Positions 6,081-14,754 of a stretch of 21,433 nucleotides of DNA are shown here, in pieces (position 1 is the first letter of the stretch; each line of letters opens with the position of its first letter). The DNA is taken from contig JAZRZU010000027.1 of the NCBI GenBank assembly GCA_045601465.1, positions 1 to 21,433 of the forward strand, in the 5' to 3' direction. The DNA is from RGIG3009 sp045601465. GTDB taxonomy: Bacteria; Bacillota; Clostridia; Oscillospirales; Acutalibacteraceae. Below the pieces are notes generated by a model, which had not been told where the DNA came from, made no database searches, and saw only the letters and a program-made list of their open reading frames with translations. Made by a program: the position numbers and the translations under genes.

Positions 6081-6527
6081 TCAACGTAATTTTTTTAATT
6101 CATCAACCAGCTCAACAGCCGCTTCGGGCGTGCGAACAACACATAAAAACGTATCGTCACCCGCCAAAGTACCAACCACCGATTCCAAATGCAAAGAATC
6201 CATGGCGGCACAAGCAGCAGGTGCCATACCGGGCAGACATTTGACGACCACCAAATTGCCGGCAAAATCAATATGGCTGACTGCCTCTTGGAAAATTGAC
6301 ATGAATTTGGCGGGGGAATGTTCATTTTTGTGTTTCATAACCGAATAGCAATACCGACCGGATCGATCCAAAATTTTGATCAAGCGTAATTCTTTGATAT
6401 CACGGGATACAGTTGCTTGGGTAGCACGATAACCCGCTTCTTCCAATGCACGAATCAGTTCATCCTGGGTTTCAATACTGCGATTCTCAATAATTTCCAA
6501 AATTTTGGCTTGTCGTTTCGTTTTCAT
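6081..6527 (-). CDS. argR: Arginine repressor ArgR
   Basis: The 148-aa protein has the winged-helix DNA-binding domain with TQATVSRDIKELRL (residues 36-49, the SR recognition helix) and the C-terminal hexamerisation and arginine-binding domain with GTLAGDDT (119-126), whose two aspartates contact arginine. In the family, the arginine-bound hexamer represses arginine synthesis and activates catabolism. It is placed 5 nt after nadK with AAAGGATATG as its start region. No ARG-box-like operator was found near it. In Firmicutes it commonly lies between dxs/nadK genes and recN, so the position carries no special meaning. Confidence 0.95.
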   Translation of the reverse strand: MKTKRQAKILEIIENRSIETQDELIRALEEAGYRATQATVSRDIKELRLIKILDRSGRYCYSVMKHKNEHSPAKFMSIFQEAVSHIDFAGNLVVVKCLPGMAPAACAAMDSLHLESVVGTLAGDDTFLCVVRTPEAAVELVDELKKLR

Positions 6528-6532
6528 ATCCT

Positions 6533-7363
6533 TTAACCCCTTCTGTTGGTCAATTTATGGTCTAAAACCTGATGAAACGGTCTTTGCATGAGCTTAATAA
6601 GTCGGGCCGAAGTTTCAGAACGTGCCAATCGTATGACTTCACCGGCGGTAACGGGAATAGCAGACTCTCCATCCACCGTCACGTATACCGGTGAATCACC
6701 ACAATGGGGAATCAACGTAAGCTTTGCGTCCGGTCCAAAAATGTAGGGACGGCTATGTAACGTATGAGGACAAATCGGTGTTAACAGTAAGCATTGCAAC
6801 GCCGTATCCACAATGGGTCCGCCCGCCGACAAGGAATAGGCGGTAGAACCGGTCGGGGTGGCGACAATGACGCCATCCGCTTGGTATACCGATACCGGCT
6901 GACCATCGTTATGTACACCCACTTCGATCATACGAGATAGCGCACCTCGTGAAATAACCGCTTCGTTGAGGGCGCTGTATTGCTCGACTCCCTGTTTTCG
7001 CTCCACCGTAACATCCAGTAACATCCGTTCTTCTGTTTCATAGTCACCGGTTATCAAGCGGGGCAATTCCGTAAGCTCGGATAATTCCAAACCGGCGGTA
7101 AAACCCAGGCGGCCGCTATTGATACCCAATACGGGTTTGCCGAAAGCAGCGGCTATTTTCGCCGTATGAATAATGGTACCATCACCGCCGATAGCAATCG
7201 CCACATCACAGTCTTGCAATAACTGCGACAGATTCGACGGCGGGAACGTGGTCTCGCACGGTATCACAACCGTGGCATCCAGTGCCGACAAAGCTTGTCT
7301 TACCTGTGCAAGCGCCACTTCCCCGTCGGTTGTTTTGGTATTCGGAATAACCGTAATTTTCAT
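6533..7363 (-). CDS. nadK: NAD kinase
   Basis: NAD kinase phosphorylates NAD to NADP in the cytoplasm. The 276-aa protein shows the diphosphate motif GGDGT (residues 59-63), LGINSGRLGF, the NE pair (133-134) in ALNEAVISRG, and the glycine-rich DGVIVATPTGSTAYSLSAGG (163-182), all diagnostic. I start it at ATG 7363, because GGGGG (7376-7372) is spaced 8 nt from it. A GTG at 7372 would add three residues but would itself overlap that binding site. The 62-nt gap before it, after dxs, is where relatives often carry tlyA. Confidence 0.93.
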   Translation of the reverse strand: MKITVIPNTKTTDGEVALAQVRQALSALDATVVIPCETTFPPSNLSQLLQDCDVAIAIGGDGTIIHTAKIAAAFGKPVLGINSGRLGFTAGLELSELTELPRLITGDYETEERMLLDVTVERKQGVEQYSALNEAVISRGALSRMIEVGVHNDGQPVSVYQADGVIVATPTGSTAYSLSAGGPIVDTALQCLLLTPICPHTLHSRPYIFGPDAKLTLIPHCGDSPVYVTVDGESAIPVTAGEVIRLARSETSARLIKLMQRPFHQVLDHKLTNRRG

Positions 7364-7380
7364 AACTGACACCCCCGGTC

Positions 7381-7426
7381 AGCGTTTAAACGACCCGGAT
7401 TGCGGCTTTCACCGCATCCAAACGCT
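7381..7426 (-). other. Hairpin in the dxs-nadK gap
   Basis: An outer 7-bp stem AGCGTTT / AAACGCT (ends at 7381-7387 and 7420-7426) encloses an inner stem GGAT-GCGG / CCGC-AATCC with one bulged base and a TGAAAG loop. It begins at the dxs stop codon and ends just before the nadK binding site. There is no T-run, so it is not an obvious terminator. It may be an attenuator or an RNA processing or stability site. Confidence 0.45.
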
Positions 7427-9285
7427 CAACCTTTGTTTTTTTCTAAAAGCAGTGCCTTTACCATACCGTTGACATCTAACCCACAGTGCCGTAAACCATC
7501 TTGTACGGAACACGTAGGAATAAAGCCCGAAATGGCGTGGCTATCATAACGTCCCCGATAATGTCTTTGCATCAGTGCAGCACCAAATTGCTGGGCGATA
7601 CCGCCGTTTGCAGCGCCTTCCTCAAAAAACACAATACGCTGATACTCACCCGCCAGATGCAACGCTTCGGGCGGAATGGGATGGATACGGGTCAATTTGA
7701 TAACTGACACCGGTAACACGTCCTGTACCTGCTGTACCGCTTGCAACACATTCGAAAACAACCGACCGTACGTAACCACGACGGTACGTGCTGCGCCGTT
7801 ACGGAAATGTGTGAACGGTTTGTAATCCGGTTTATAGAAATCCAAGTGCGGGAACTGCCCGCCCTTCGGATATCGCACCGCTGCAATTCCATCGGTTTCA
7901 TACAAAGCCTGTTTCATGGTAATTGCCAATTCCTCATAAGAGGATGGTGAAAAAATCGTGGTATTGGGAATGGTGGAAAGAAAAGGGACATCAAAAATAC
8001 CTTGATGCGTTTCTCCATCATCCGGCACGATACCCGCTCGATCAATCGCCAGCACGATGTGGTTGTTCATAATCGCCGTATCGTTGAGCAACTGGTCATA
8101 AGCACGTTGTAAGAAGGTAGAATATACCGCAAATACCGGTAAACATCCGCCTGCCGCCAATCCCGACGAAAAGGTTACGGCATGCTCTTCTGCAATGCCG
8201 ACATCAAAAAACCGTTTGGGGAACTCTCTGGCAAAGGTAGAAAGACCGGTACCGCCGGTCATCGCAGCGGTGGCCACGCAAATGGAAGGGTCCTCCTTGG
8301 CAAGCTTGCACAGGATGTCGCCTGCGGCGGTCGAAAAATTAGGTGCCGCCTTAGCGGTTATATTCCCCGTTTCCGGGTCAAACGGACCGACGCCATGAAA
8401 TTTATCAGGGTTTTGCATCGCCGGTGTATACCCCTGTCCCTTGACAGTCTCAACGTGCAGCAACACCGGACGATTCAATTTTTTCGCCGTTTCCAACGCT
8501 CGTGTCAAGTCACGTAAATTGTGACCGTCGACCGGTCCCAAATAGTAAAGCCCCATATCTTCAAACGTAGAGCTGCTGTGATATACACTGTTTTTCAAGC
8601 GGCATTTACAGCGTACGATAAAACGGTACAACGACTCGCCTATCAACGGAATTGCCGACAGCAAACGACCGAAATCCAGTTTTGCCTGTACGTAGCGAGG
8701 AGCAGAGCGCAGACGAGCCAAGTGTCCGGCAATAAAGCCAACGTTACGGCTGATAGACATTTGATTGTCGTTTAAAATAACAATTAACCGATCAAGGCTC
8801 CGTCCGGCATTGCATAAACCTTCATACGCCAAACCACCTGTCATGGCACCGTCACCGATGACCGCTACCACGTAGCCCTCTTCTCCGGTGATTTCTTTGG
8901 CTTTTGCAAAGCCATTGGCTACCGAGATAGACGTCGAGCTATGGCCCATAATAAACGTATCGTACGGACTTTCAGACGGCCGAGGGAAACCCGATACTCC
9001 CCCTGTTTTCCGCAAAGTAGTGAACTGCTGTTGACGGTCGGTAAGCAGTTTATGACAATAACATTGATGACCAACGTCCCACACGATCTTATCCTGTGGC
9101 AAAGAAAACGTTTTGTGCAAAGCTACCGTCAATTCCACGACCCCTAAATTTGAAGAGAGATGTCCTCCGTTTTGTGACACCGTATCCACAATGGTGTGAC
9201 GCAGATCATCACACAACGTCAGCAGCTCGTCGGAGGAGAGTTTTTTGACATCTTCCGGAGCGTGAATGGTTTCTAAAACGCTCAT
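7426..9285 (-). CDS. dxs: 1-deoxy-D-xylulose-5-phosphate synthase
   Basis: DXS condenses pyruvate and glyceraldehyde 3-phosphate, with thiamine diphosphate, in the first step of the MEP isoprenoid pathway. The 619-aa protein has GGHLSSNLGVVELT near the N-terminus, DVGHQCYCHKLLT (residues 70-82), the thiamine motif GDGAMTG (144-150) to NDNQMSIS (172-179), DVGIAEEHAV (361-370) with the catalytic glutamate, and DRAG (415-418). I start at ATG 9285 because AAAGGATG lies 8-12 nt upstream; the ATG at 9297 is right against that site. It follows ispA by 17 nt, so both isoprenoid genes are probably co-transcribed. Confidence 0.95.
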   Translation of the reverse strand: MSVLETIHAPEDVKKLSSDELLTLCDDLRHTIVDTVSQNGGHLSSNLGVVELTVALHKTFSLPQDKIVWDVGHQCYCHKLLTDRQQQFTTLRKTGGVSGFPRPSESPYDTFIMGHSSTSISVANGFAKAKEITGEEGYVVAVIGDGAMTGGLAYEGLCNAGRSLDRLIVILNDNQMSISRNVGFIAGHLARLRSAPRYVQAKLDFGRLLSAIPLIGESLYRFIVRCKCRLKNSVYHSSSTFEDMGLYYLGPVDGHNLRDLTRALETAKKLNRPVLLHVETVKGQGYTPAMQNPDKFHGVGPFDPETGNITAKAAPNFSTAAGDILCKLAKEDPSICVATAAMTGGTGLSTFAREFPKRFFDVGIAEEHAVTFSSGLAAGGCLPVFAVYSTFLQRAYDQLLNDTAIMNNHIVLAIDRAGIVPDDGETHQGIFDVPFLSTIPNTTIFSPSSYEELAITMKQALYETDGIAAVRYPKGGQFPHLDFYKPDYKPFTHFRNGAARTVVVTYGRLFSNVLQAVQQVQDVLPVSVIKLTRIHPIPPEALHLAGEYQRIVFFEEGAANGGIAQQFGAALMQRHYRGRYDSHAISGFIPTCSVQDGLRHCGLDVNGMVKALLLEKNKG

Positions 9286-9302
9286 ATGGTTTATCATCCT
9301 TT

Positions 9303-10172
9303 TTAATGTGTTCGTACCAGTAAGGCATCCGCCAGCAACCGTAAATCGGTCGCTTCATCAAAGTAGTCAAGTGCTGCCTTGGCTTTTTCCGTATACTCGG
9401 CAGCAAGCGCTTGGGATTTTTCTAATCCCAACAACGACACATACGTATTTTTCTGATTTTGCTCATCGCTGCCCACCGGTTTGCCCAGCTGTTCAGCGGT
9501 TGCGGTCACGTCCAAAATATCATCCACGACCTGGAACGCCAAACCCAGATAATACCCATACCGACCGGCTTGCTCCACCTGTTCGGCGGTACCGCCACCG
9601 AGAATAGCACCCATGCGGCAAGCAGCAACCAATAATGCTGCCGTTTTCCCCTCTTGCAGACGTTTTAGGGTGTGTAGGTCTATCTCCTTACCATCGCTGT
9701 TTAAATCCAGCTCCTGTCCGCCGAGCATCCCAAACAATCCGGCGTTATCTGCCAGTATACCCGCAGCGGCAAGCGCTGCTTTGGGGTCAACATCGGGAGC
9801 TGACAGCATACATTCGAACGCACGATTCAGCAGGGCATCGCCTGTGAGAAGTGCCATCGTTTCTCCGTATTTTGCATGTACCGACGGTTTGCCACGGCGC
9901 AACGGGCTGTTATCCATACAGGGCAGATCGTCATGCACCAACGAATAGGAATGAACGAACTCGATAGCCGCCGCAAAAGGCAGGGCCGCCTCGCCACGTC
10001 CTCCGCACAACCGATAATACTCCAAGAGCAGTACCGGACGAATTCGCTTACCGCCGCCCTCACACGCATACCGCATCATTTGGGCAATACCCTCACCGTG
10101 CGGGAGGTAGTCCAGTAAACGGTTTTCTATCAAAGCCAAATGTTGTTCCAAAAGAGGTGTATACAGCGCCAT
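9303..10172 (-). CDS. ispA: Polyprenyl (farnesyl/geranyl) diphosphate synthase
   Basis: 289 aa of the trans-isoprenyl diphosphate synthase fold. The first aspartate-rich motif DDLPCMD (81-87) in SLVHDDLPCMDNSPLRRGKP has the two-residue insertion typical of bacterial short-chain FPP/GPP synthases; the second, DDILD, is at 217-221, and GGGKRIRP (39-46) binds the diphosphate. It adds isopentenyl diphosphate to allylic primers to make farnesyl diphosphate for undecaprenol and quinones. The chain length cannot be fixed from sequence alone. It sits between the M22 gene and dxs; xseB, its usual upstream neighbour, is absent. Confidence 0.93.
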   Translation of the reverse strand: MALYTPLLEQHLALIENRLLDYLPHGEGIAQMMRYACEGGGKRIRPVLLLEYYRLCGGRGEAALPFAAAIEFVHSYSLVHDDLPCMDNSPLRRGKPSVHAKYGETMALLTGDALLNRAFECMLSAPDVDPKAALAAAGILADNAGLFGMLGGQELDLNSDGKEIDLHTLKRLQEGKTAALLVAACRMGAILGGGTAEQVEQAGRYGYYLGLAFQVVDDILDVTATAEQLGKPVGSDEQNQKNTYVSLLGLEKSQALAAEYTEKAKAALDYFDEATDLRLLADALLVRTH

Positions 10173-10192
10173 ACTTGCGCCACCTTTCTCAT

Positions 10193-11137
10193 TTAAGTCA
10201 TGTTTTCAGCTTGTAAGCCGGTCAGTACCGCAATACCGACGGCATTGTCCGCCGAATAAGCAGGCGGTGCAAAAATGCCGCCAAATTTTTGTGAAAGTGC
10301 CTCACGCAACAGTGTATTGGACATGACACCTCCGGCATACACCACCGGCAAGTCTCCGTGCACCGCAAGCAAACGTTCCGTCATCGACTCTAACGCTGCC
10401 TGTACATTTAAAAGGCAAAACCGTGCGACTTCGTTGGACGGAACACCTTGTTCTATCAAACGGCGGCATTGATTTTCCACACCGGATAAATGACAGTTTT
10501 CCCCCTCCATGGACGGACGAGGCAACCGTGTTTCGGTTGCCGTTTGTGAGAGCTTATCCAGCTGAGGACCGGCAGGAAAAGGAAGCCCAAGCAACACGCC
10601 GATACGGTCAATGAGCTGGCCCGCTTTGAGATCCAACGAACGAGCCACCGACGTACAAGTGATAATGGTTTCGGCATGCGGCTTTACAAGCAGTGCTTCG
10701 GTCGTACCGCCCGAGACATGAAACGCTAAAAAAGGCTCTTTGAGCAAATCCAATCGCCCAGCTCCATACAAAGCCGCCATGACATGGCCCTGCTGGTGGG
10801 TAAACCGAAAAAGCGGGCGGCCGCAAGAGGCCGCCAAAGCACGTGCCATCCCTTCCCCTGCCAAAAAGCAAGGCATATAGGATTTCTCCGCTTCCATAGG
10901 TCTGTCCGACACACCAAAAGCCGCTATATCCTGTTGAGGAACCATGCCAAAAAGCTGTTCCAAAAGGTCGGGTAATTGCTTGACATGGTGAAAAACCGCA
11001 TCGCTTTGGCGGAGACCTCGTTCACCCGCTTTGACGGGTAAAAGTTGTTTTACTTGCCAAAGCGCCTCCGTCGCTGTATCAAATGCAGCGGCGGAGGTCG
11101 TGTAATTGCTGGTATCCAGCCCCATATAAAGACTCAT
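10193..11137 (-). CDS. TsaD/Kae1-like M22 family protein (paralog)
   Basis: This 314-aa protein has the ASKHA fold features of the Kae1/TsaD/Qri7 family: MGLDTSNYTTSAAA at the N-terminus, the metal pair H114-x3-H118 in RFTHQQGHVMAALY, nucleotide loops SGGTTE (142-147) and YAGGVMSNTLLRE (267-279), and YSADNAVGIA near the end. The DTSNYTTS opening differs from the ETSCDET of the housekeeping TsaD, so this is the divergent clade seen next to nusB in Clostridia; its role is unproven. I place the start at ATG 11137, one base after the nusB stop (TGA-T-ATG), which fits the family N-terminus. A start at 11164 would extend back into nusB without reason. Confidence 0.85.
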   Translation of the reverse strand: MSLYMGLDTSNYTTSAAAFDTATEALWQVKQLLPVKAGERGLRQSDAVFHHVKQLPDLLEQLFGMVPQQDIAAFGVSDRPMEAEKSYMPCFLAGEGMARALAASCGRPLFRFTHQQGHVMAALYGAGRLDLLKEPFLAFHVSGGTTEALLVKPHAETIITCTSVARSLDLKAGQLIDRIGVLLGLPFPAGPQLDKLSQTATETRLPRPSMEGENCHLSGVENQCRRLIEQGVPSNEVARFCLLNVQAALESMTERLLAVHGDLPVVYAGGVMSNTLLREALSQKFGGIFAPPAYSADNAVGIAVLTGLQAENMT

Positions 11138-11138
11138 A

Positions 11139-11537
11139 TCACGAACCATGACGACGGGCGACACCGCCTAATACGCCGTTAATGAAAGACGCATCGGCTT
11201 CGCCACCATACGTTTTCGCAAGTTCAACTGCCTCGTTGATAGACACGCTGACCGGTATTTCCGTTTCCCATAGCATCTCATAAATCGCCAACCGCATGAT
11301 AGAAAGGGCAACACGGGATAACCGTTCCTTACTCCATTTATGCGAAATCTCTGAAATTTGCGCATCGATCTCAGCGGTGTGGGCCAGCGCCCCCTCCGCC
11401 AACGATAACGCAAATGGATCACGTACCAATTCACGTGCTTCACCGGCGTTATCCAATATTTCTTCCAGCGAGGTATCTGAAAAGCTTGCTTCAAACAGCA
11501 AAATAAATGCCAGTTCTCTTGATTCCCGTCGAGTCAT
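11139..11537 (-). CDS. nusB: Transcription antitermination factor NusB
   Basis: The 132-aa all-helical RNA-binding protein starts with MTRRESRELAFILLFEASF, the family opening, and ends with the helix containing VSINEAVELAKTYGGEADASFINGVLG, the most conserved NusB segment. With NusE (S10) it binds boxA RNA and supports rRNA antitermination. ATG 11537 has AAGGAAG upstream. The frame extends back to 11621 without a binding site and overlaps asp23, so the longer form is rejected. It lies 22 nt after asp23. Confidence 0.95.
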   Translation of the reverse strand: MTRRESRELAFILLFEASFSDTSLEEILDNAGEARELVRDPFALSLAEGALAHTAEIDAQISEISHKWSKERLSRVALSIMRLAIYEMLWETEIPVSVSINEAVELAKTYGGEADASFINGVLGGVARRHGS

Positions 11538-11559
11538 AGTACAACTTCCTTGCCTTTCA

Positions 11560-11943
11560 TCAATCCGCTTTCGGCTCTGTTTGAGTTTCTTTTGCCTGTT
11601 CCAGTACAATACCGGCAACATGAACGTTTACTTTGGTCACAGGACGGCCTGTCATAGACTGTACTTCAGCTTTCACGACACGCTGCACCTGGCCGGCCAC
11701 ATCCGGGATGCGGGTACCGGCAACCAGATTGATATACACGTCCACAATGATCTCGTTCTCATTGTTAATAACACCGACCGATTTGGTAGCGCTATTACCG
11801 ACCAATCCACGTAAATCCTTAACACGAGGTGCCATCGACGCAACGCCCGGCACCTCCGAAGCAGCGGTAGCGGCAATTGTTGCGACCACTTCCTCCGAAA
11901 TGATGCAACGTCCTTCGGGAGTTTGATATCCATTATCACCCAT
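11560..11943 (-). CDS. Asp23/Gls24 family envelope stress protein
   Basis: The 127-aa protein has the Asp23 layout: ISEEVVATIAATAASEVPGV, a glycine-rich middle, then IIVDVYINLVAGTRIPDVAG and VQRVVKAEVQSMTGRPVTKVNVHV. Family members are abundant, cytoplasmic-face membrane-associated proteins linked to envelope homeostasis. The start at 11943 follows AAAGGAGGTCATCACC, a very strong binding site. Position between spoIIIAH and nusB is the conserved arrangement. It has its own promoter, so it need not be confined to sporulation. Confidence 0.93.
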   Translation of the reverse strand: MGDNGYQTPEGRCIISEEVVATIAATAASEVPGVASMAPRVKDLRGLVGNSATKSVGVINNENEIIVDVYINLVAGTRIPDVAGQVQRVVKAEVQSMTGRPVTKVNVHVAGIVLEQAKETQTEPKAD

Positions 11944-11974
11944 GGTGATGACCTCCTTTTGCGATTATGGATAT

Positions 11975-12004
11975 ATTATATACCATAAACTATCAAAAGG
12001 GCAA
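11975..12004 (-). promoter_or_regulatory. Sigma-A-type promoter of asp23-nusB and downstream genes
   Basis: TTGCCC (12004-11999), 18-nt spacer, TATAAT (11980-11975) on the minus strand, in the gap after spoIIIAH and 32 nt before the asp23 start. It would give the housekeeping genes downstream vegetative expression apart from the sporulation operon. Confidence 0.65.
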
Positions 12005-12014
12005 CTATTTTTTA

Positions 12015-12566
12015 TTATTTTACCGTTACAATATTGATTTTTTCTGCGGGGATGTTGGCTTGGGAGGTCACGACCTGCGAAATCTTGGCGGTATCCTGTA
12101 CCGTGAGGCTGTCACTTTGCACCACGACACTGCAACCGCCGTCTGCTAAATACGCCACACAATCGGCAAAACCTTTGGCTTTTAACAGACTTTCAATACT
12201 GTTTTCCTGTTCAATCGCTTTGGTAATGGCAATCACTTCGGCGGTGACGGTTTTCTTTTGTTCTTCGGTTGCTTTGACATCACTTAACAACTCTTTCGCC
12301 GTCTGTACCGCTTCCTCACGGGAAGATGCACGGCTCTCTCTTGCCTGCTTAAAATACTCAGCTGCCGTCTGCTTGCTTGCATCACCGTTAACGTTGAGAG
12401 CTTCGCCCAGCGTTTTATCGTTATCCGTCTGTTCGCTCTGGATACCGTTGTTTCCGACCGGGACGGTAGGCGTGCCGGCAAAGAAATAATTCAGGTAGAC
12501 CGCCACACCAGGCGCCACCACTAGCGTACCCAATAACACTGTCTTTTTTCCCGTAAATGTTTTCAT
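12015..12566 (-). CDS. spoIIIAH: Stage III sporulation protein AH
   Basis: 183 aa with one N-terminal membrane segment (about 8-29), a low-complexity linker, a charged helix region and a C-terminal YscJ/FliF-like domain ending SQVVTSQANIPAEKINIVTVK. In Bacillus SpoIIIAH sits in the mother-cell membrane and binds SpoIIQ of the forespore across the intermembrane space to form the feeding channel. It starts with AAGGGGAAGAAGACA upstream, 13 nt after spoIIIAG, and is last in the operon. Confidence 0.93.
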   Translation of the reverse strand: MKTFTGKKTVLLGTLVVAPGVAVYLNYFFAGTPTVPVGNNGIQSEQTDNDKTLGEALNVNGDASKQTAAEYFKQARESRASSREEAVQTAKELLSDVKATEEQKKTVTAEVIAITKAIEQENSIESLLKAKGFADCVAYLADGGCSVVVQSDSLTVQDTAKISQVVTSQANIPAEKINIVTVK

Positions 12567-12579
12567 TGTCTTCTTCCCC

Positions 12580-13137
12580 TTATGATAATTTTGTTACGCA
12601 AACCCGTTTGGATGAAATGTTTAACGCTACCGTTACCGCTTCGGATACACGTTCTCGCACCGCTTCATTATCACCGCCTGCACAAACCACCACCACGCCA
12701 CGCACGGTTGGCTGGATCTCGGTCACCAACAAGCCTTCTCTGCCGCTATCCGTGTCAATGAGAATGGCGGAACTCTCGTTGTCATCCCGTTGGGACAGTC
12801 GGGTATCCTCACCGCTGATATCTTCTTGACGGTCAGAATTACTTTTTTGTTCGGTTGCATACACGTATTCGATGCCATTTTCCAATGTCACCATCACACG
12901 ACACGCTCCGGCGCCCTCTATACTTTCCACCAAGGTCTGCAATCTCGACTCGGTTTCTTTCACAAAAACATCCGCCGATATGGTAGGAACAGCGGAAACC
13001 GTACGTTTCGGTATGATCTCCGGTAAACAAAGCAACAGGATACCCAAAAAGCCACATATTACCAATATGGTTTTCCCCTTGCCGGATGACAGTTGTTCCC
13101 TCCACTCACGCAACCGCTTTTCAAGTACTTCGTGCAT
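12580..13137 (-). CDS. spoIIIAG: Stage III sporulation protein AG
   Basis: 185 aa. A cytoplasmic N-terminus is followed by a single membrane segment (about 23-43, ILVICGFLGILLLCLP), then the extracellular ring-forming domain with ESIEGAGACRVMVTLENGIEYVYATE and RGVVVVCAGGDNEAVRERVSEAVTVAL. In Bacillus SpoIIIAG forms a large ring of the feeding channel in the mother-cell membrane. Its binding site AAAGGAG overlaps the spoIIIAF stop; the ATG lies 4 nt beyond it. Confidence 0.95.
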   Translation of the reverse strand: MHEVLEKRLREWREQLSSGKGKTILVICGFLGILLLCLPEIIPKRTVSAVPTISADVFVKETESRLQTLVESIEGAGACRVMVTLENGIEYVYATEQKSNSDRQEDISGEDTRLSQRDDNESSAILIDTDSGREGLLVTEIQPTVRGVVVVCAGGDNEAVRERVSEAVTVALNISSKRVCVTKLS

Positions 13138-13141
13138 TCAC

Positions 13142-13615
13142 TCACTCCTTTATTTTAAGCATGACGGTCGTTTCCAACTGCTTTGCCAATACCTCCTTTA
13201 CCACCGTGGCCGTCGGCACACTTTGTTTGTCCACGTACAGGATAACTTGCTTTATATGTATGCTGCCGTTTTGTGAAATATCCGTAATTACTTCAACTTG
13301 TTCCAATGGAATATTCCGTGCCTGTGCTGCCTCATTTGCGACTCGTACCACTGCTTGCCGCACCTGCGTTTCTAACTGTTCCGTCACGGTATCTTCCAGT
13401 ATTCCCTGTGAAACAGACGGCGGCAACCATTCCATTTTAAGTGTTGTCAACGAAAAAACTTTTGAAAGAGGCAGAATAAGCGTACAAAGAAAAAAAGAGG
13501 ATACGACGATACCAAACAATTTACCGCTACCCGTCTTTGGTGCTATCAACCGTACGGCTGCGCATCCCAGCGCTGCCATACACACCGACATACTCCACGC
13601 TTGCAGTCCGTTCAT
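13142..13615 (-). CDS. spoIIIAF: Stage III sporulation protein AF
   Basis: 157 aa with two membrane segments (about 4-22 and 35-54) and a C-terminal domain with IPLEQVEVITDISQNGSIHI and a regulatory-like VLAKQLETTVMLKIKE end. Start at ATG 13615, which overlaps the spoIIIAE stop as ATGA and has GGGAGGA upstream. The frame runs open to 13885 inside spoIIIAE but the extra 90 residues are not SpoIIIAF-like. Shorter than the Bacillus subtilis protein (about 206 aa), with the missing length in the C-terminal part or loops. Confidence 0.9.
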   Translation of the reverse strand: MNGLQAWSMSVCMAALGCAAVRLIAPKTGSGKLFGIVVSSFFLCTLILPLSKVFSLTTLKMEWLPPSVSQGILEDTVTEQLETQVRQAVVRVANEAAQARNIPLEQVEVITDISQNGSIHIKQVILYVDKQSVPTATVVKEVLAKQLETTVMLKIKE

Positions 13616-14754
13616 GTTCCTCCTCCCACTGCCAACGTAACGACCGTAATCGCTACGGTTAACAGCGTACCGCTGATACACAAAATTCCGATAAGACTCC
13701 GTAAAACCTGTTTTGCGGTTTTGAGTAATTCCGAGAAAGAAGACAATCCGCCGATGTCGGCGGCCGTTTCGCTGATCGTCAGCATGACCGTCCAAATAAA
13801 GCAAGTGATCAACGGCGGTAATACGATCAGCAAGGTAGCGGCAATTCCAAAGCCGCCGATAGTCGACCGTAACACGTGTAAACACCCTCGAATGGTAGAA
13901 AACGCCTCGCTGATGCTGCCCCCTACTACGGGTACAAATTGTGCAATTGAAAAACGTAAAGCCCGATCGCCTAAGCGGTCAGCCGCCCCGCCCACCAAGC
14001 TTTGTAACGATAACATACCGCTGAACAAGACGCTGCCGAACGTGAGTATCCATCCCGCAACCTTGCCGGTCAAAGCCCCCACCCGACCAAGTTTTAATTC
14101 AGGAGTCAGCGAACCCGTAAGACCAAAAGCTAACGCAACGGTGAGTAACGGCACGACCACCTTTCCCGCTACCCAAGATAATAACTCGGCAACGTACAAA
14201 ACCATCGACTGAAACGAAACTGCGACGGAAGCTTGTCCGCCACTTATTAGAACACCGGCATACACCGGTACAAAGCTCGTCATAAATACCGACACAGATT
14301 CCATCGCACGGTGTACGGCTTCCAACTGATCACTGAGTGGTATCATGACCGTCCCACACGCTGCCAAGGAGCAAACGGCACCAAACACGGTGGACACCTC
14401 TTCGGTGCGCAATGTATGCCGCATCCCATCGACCCACATATATAAAAGCACCATCCCCATGACGGCACTACCGGCCGTAAGCGGTTTTTTAATCAATTCT
14501 TTGACCAGTTTCCACAGTTCAGTTAACCACGTCTCCGGAGAGGACTCGGTGAAATCCGTCGGTTCTACACCGGTGATACCCAAGCGTTCCAGTAATGCAC
14601 GAGTTTCAGGCGGTAAGCTTTCCGGCAATTTTTCGGCGCCGCTTGCCTGCCATTGTTCCGCATACACCTCGTCCGGTGTTTGGGCAAAGACAGACAGATT
14701 CCCCAGCAGCAAAAAAAGCACCGCTACGCACAGTCCCATCATGTACCGTTTCAT
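13612..14754 (-). CDS. spoIIIAE: Stage III sporulation protein AE
   Basis: 380 aa polytopic membrane protein with a cleavable-type N-terminal signal (residues 1-24, ending SVFA-Q), a soluble segment to about residue 90, then multiple membrane segments, including AGSAVMGMVLLYMWVDG and GVLISGGQASVAVSFQSMVLYVAELL. In the SpoIIIA complex it is the largest membrane subunit, related in part to export-gate proteins. It overlaps spoIIIAD (ATGA at 14754-14751) and spoIIIAF. Confidence 0.93.
   Translation of the reverse strand: MKRYMMGLCVAVLFLLLGNLSVFAQTPDEVYAEQWQASGAEKLPESLPPETRALLERLGITGVEPTDFTESSPETWLTELWKLVKELIKKPLTAGSAVMGMVLLYMWVDGMRHTLRTEEVSTVFGAVCSLAACGTVMIPLSDQLEAVHRAMESVSVFMTSFVPVYAGVLISGGQASVAVSFQSMVLYVAELLSWVAGKVVVPLLTVALAFGLTGSLTPELKLGRVGALTGKVAGWILTFGSVLFSGMLSLQSLVGGAADRLGDRALRFSIAQFVPVVGGSISEAFSTIRGCLHVLRSTIGGFGIAATLLIVLPPLITCFIWTVMLTISETAADIGGLSSFSELLKTAKQVLRSLIGILCISGTLLTVAITVVTLAVGGGT

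Noticed and set aside
13615..13885. Longer start for spoIIIAF
   Set aside because: The extra 90 codons overlap spoIIIAE and read as a shadow. ATG 13615 has the ATGA junction and a strong binding site.
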